From assembly GCA_020465985.1 (NCBI GenBank), contig JAANYP010007920.1:268501-332500 (forward strand): a stretch of DNA of 64,000 nt, read 5' to 3'. Below, one piece after another: positions 58,917 through 64,000 of the stretch. The translations under genes and the position numbers were made by a program. Every line of letters begins with the position of its first letter. Position 1 is the first letter of the stretch. The DNA comes from Centrapalus pauciflorus (Eukaryota > Streptophyta > Magnoliopsida > Asterales > Asteraceae). A model generated the notes under the pieces. That model was given only the letters and a program-made list of their open reading frames with translations. It searched no databases and had not been told where the DNA came from.

Positions 58917-60392
58917 TGTAGATATAAAAAGGAGTGGTTACTAATAATTATATATATAAAGGAGTGGTTACTAATAATTATATATCTATGGTTATTCGTA
59001 TAAGTGATTTGAAATTTATTTACCAAATGATAGTATTTTAAATTTTAATTACCAAAAAATGGTTGTTTTGGTTTTAATTATTAGAACATGATGTTTTTAT
59101 CATTTTACTTAATTCTTTAACCCAAATGTTGCCTTTTCTTTTTCTACTTTTGTAAAAAAAAAAAATTAATATTTATCAAATTTCATAAAATGGAACTTTA
59201 TAAATTATCGATTTTATAAAATGAGACTCTATAAAATACCGGTTTTTATAAGCTTTTACGAAACTTTATAACACAAACTCATATATTAAATGATAACTCT
59301 AAAATAATCAATAATCAATACAACAAACTCAAAACGTAAAAAAGTTACTTTTAAGTTTTCAACATGAGTCATTGACATTCAAAATGAATAACATCCACAT
59401 AAGCATTTAATAAAATCCAATAATTCATAAGTATAAAAAAAAAACTTAAACAAAACATATTTGATCAGTCAACATAAACGGAAAAAGACTAAGATATTAA
59501 ATAAATCACACGTATTTGAAATTTGTTGCTCGTTTAATAATTTACATGTTGGACATGTGAATTATTTAGATGTATATATACTTATAGTATTTTAATTTCT
59601 TTTTGTTTAAATTGATTGATCGAATATGATTTGTTCAAGTTTTTATATTTGTGGATTGTTCATTGGTATTTTGTTTAAGGCTTGTTAATTTTAAATGTAC
59701 ATGACTAATGTTGTAAATTTAGAAATGAAGTTTTACGTTTTGAACTTATTGTATTGGTTCTTTTATTATTTTTAAAGTTAATGTATAATGTTTGAGTTTG
59801 TGTTATAAAGTTTCATAACAATTATAAAAATGATATTTTATAACGTTTCATTTTATAATTTTATAAAATCGGTAATTTGTAAATTTTCATTTATAAAATT
59901 GGTATTTTCATAAACTTAGATAAATTTTAGTTTTTTATTAAAAGTTGAGAAAGACGAAAATAAGAAAATGACAATTTTTGGATAAAAAATTAAGTTAAAA
60001 TCAAAACTATCTTTTGGCAATTAAATTTGAAAATACTATCATTTGAGAAATAAATTTGATAATCACTATTGTATCTATTTATCCACTAATCAAAGAATAT
60101 TACCAAATTCAAATTAACTTTTTCTTTTAATTAATATCTAATAATAATTAAATGACTAGAAAATCTATTAAAAAAATCTAACGACAATATATTTCCTTAC
60201 AACATCCACCGTTATACATTTAGTTCTCATAGTTTGAGATATTGGCAATTAATTATCCAATAATTGATTATCATATTTAATATCATTTCATGCCATAAAT
60301 AATGTCCAACGTTATTTATATGTTCGTTTAATTGCATCTAATAAGTTGTGCTCATCGCTATAACCTTCAAGTGTTTTATATCTTGACACACG
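58917..60392 (+). repeat. Repeat unit R, copy B, segment 3
   Basis: 58917-58995 and 60068-60392 match copy A at 13263-13490 and 14390-14525 (for example GTTATACATTTAGTTCTCAT). Between them lies a foldback element absent from A. The segment ends in ACACG, the target duplication of the solo LTR. Confidence 0.8.
59003..60067. mobile_element. Large foldback element
   Basis: The left end AGTGATTTGAAATTTATTTA and the right end in reverse AGTGATTATCAAATTTATTT are inverted copies. They continue through CAAATGATAGTATTTT. Further inverted words inside (TTTATAAAATGAGACT against CATTTTATAATTTTATAAAA) extend the palindrome. Copy A of R lacks it. Flanking duplication unclear. Non-coding. Confidence 0.72.
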
Positions 60393-63171
<2,779 letters not shown>

Positions 63172-63176
63172 ACACG

Positions 63177-63605
63177 AATACACTAACATTATTTAATAAC
63201 ATAAACTTATTACAAACGTTATAACAAACTAAACGGATAATCCAAGACAATTTTTATCATTTGATTAGTGATTCATTTTCTTTTGAATTTATAGATGTTG
63301 CACCAATGAACTCTTTTTTTTCGAAACTAAAAAACATTACACTGATGAAATGGCATTTGGATCTATGTACACAACGTAAGGTCGTAAGGATTAGATCTAT
63401 AAGTCTAATTAACAATTTGCTTTAAAATTAAAACAAATAATTACCATATGAGAGAAAAAGTAGAAATGCATTCCAAGATTTTTCTAAGGTCCACCATGTT
63501 CTTATTATAGTATTTCTTTCACAAGAGCATGTCATATTATAGATCACCAATTCTTAGTTGTCAATCTTGATAACTTGGAGAAAGTACTGTGAAGCACATT
63601 CCTCA
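63177..63605 (+). repeat. Repeat unit R, copy B, segment 4
   Basis: Matches copy A 14530-15035 (AATACACTAAC, CAAACGTTATAA, CTTATTATAGTATTT). The two copies diverge after AAGCACAT at about 63600, which sets the right border of R. Confidence 0.8.
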
Positions 63606-63855
63606 TAAGCTTAAATTATTCAAATAAAAAAATATGAAATTGACAAAAATAATGTTGTTTATTTTTTAAATAGACCCAATGTGAATTTTATTGAGTTTAA
63701 AGAAGAGAAACTCATGTCTTACAAACTTTAACTTCTTGGGGCCAATTTGTCTTAAAAAACAATAAAAAGAGAATAGGCGCCGGAAGTCCTTTTCATTTCT
63801 TATGACATTGAAAAACAAATCTTCAAACTTTTAACAAACCATCTTGAAAAACAAC
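63606..63855. other. AT-rich spacer
   Basis: No gene or element end recognised. Confidence 0.5.
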
Positions 63856-64000
63856 CACTACTACAAAAATACCCTTTTACCCCGGTTATTTTAATAATAG
63901 ACCACGGTTCTACTATTGAACTACTCTTCTTCTTTCTTTTTTTTTTTCTCCTTTCTGAAGAAAACAAAAAAAAAAAAACAGATATCCATATTAGTGATCA
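63856..64000 (+). mobile_element. CACTA-type terminus running off the window
   Basis: CACTACTACAAAAATACCC begins at 63856, a typical plant CACTA terminal repeat. It is followed by CCCCGGTTATTTTAATAATAG and a GACCACGGTTCTACTATTG word of the kind that forms subterminal repeats. The rest of the element lies to the right of the window. Confidence 0.7.

Overview
This is nuclear DNA of a flowering plant, probably a eudicot. It is AT-rich, with long (TA)n and (ATT)n arrays, Helitron, MULE, CACTA and Tourist-type elements, Ty1/copia and Ty3/gypsy retrotransposons, a tRNA-derived SINE remnant, a relic of a Kunitz-type protease inhibitor gene and an intron-bearing NAP1 gene fragment. Nothing bacterial or organellar was seen. 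No intact, clearly functional host gene was found. Almost all of the sequence is transposable elements nested in one another, with a few gene relics.

Layout. Positions 1-944 hold the end of a Tourist-like MITE and degenerate repeats. From 945 to about 15,035 lies copy A of a non-coding unit of about 2.3 kb, here called R. It is split by a 5.0-kb Helitron carrying a NAP1 gene fragment (1242-6233), a copia element with 123-bp LTRs (6331-11344) and a run of three Helitrons (11384-13185). From 15,040 to about 30,500 are CACTA-type remnants. These are interrupted by a gag-less copia element (15542-19736), a Tourist MITE (24974-25287), a 2.2-kb element bounded by (TA)n arrays (26335-28566) and a solo copia LTR (29197-30328). 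A broken Kunitz-inhibitor gene with a good TATA box lies at 31,793-32,570, followed by an unidentified reading frame at 33,362-33,730 and a Helitron pair at 33,994-35,282.

Copy B of R starts at 37,003 and resumes at 40,004, 58,917 and 63,177. Its interruptions are a Helitron with a Pack-MULE-like element inside it (37268-40003), an 18.7-kb block (a (TA)n-associated element end, a tandem array, an almost complete chromodomain Ty3/gypsy element at 41420-49920, a gag-only copia element at 49931-55294 and a Helitron ending at 58,916) and a 2.8-kb solo LTR (60393-63171). The window ends inside a CACTA-type terminus (63,856 onward).

A and B are each other's uninterrupted reference. A lacks the insertions of B and B lacks those of A, so five insertion boundaries can be read directly against an unoccupied site.

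The least expected signal lies just behind the gag stop codon of the gag-only copia element. Six short hairpins (52758-53014), about 45-50 bp apart, share a loop ending in TTCAG, while the stem sequence differs in each copy and both arms change together so that pairing is kept. That pattern suggests a maintained RNA or DNA structure. All boundaries, identities and family calls were read by eye.
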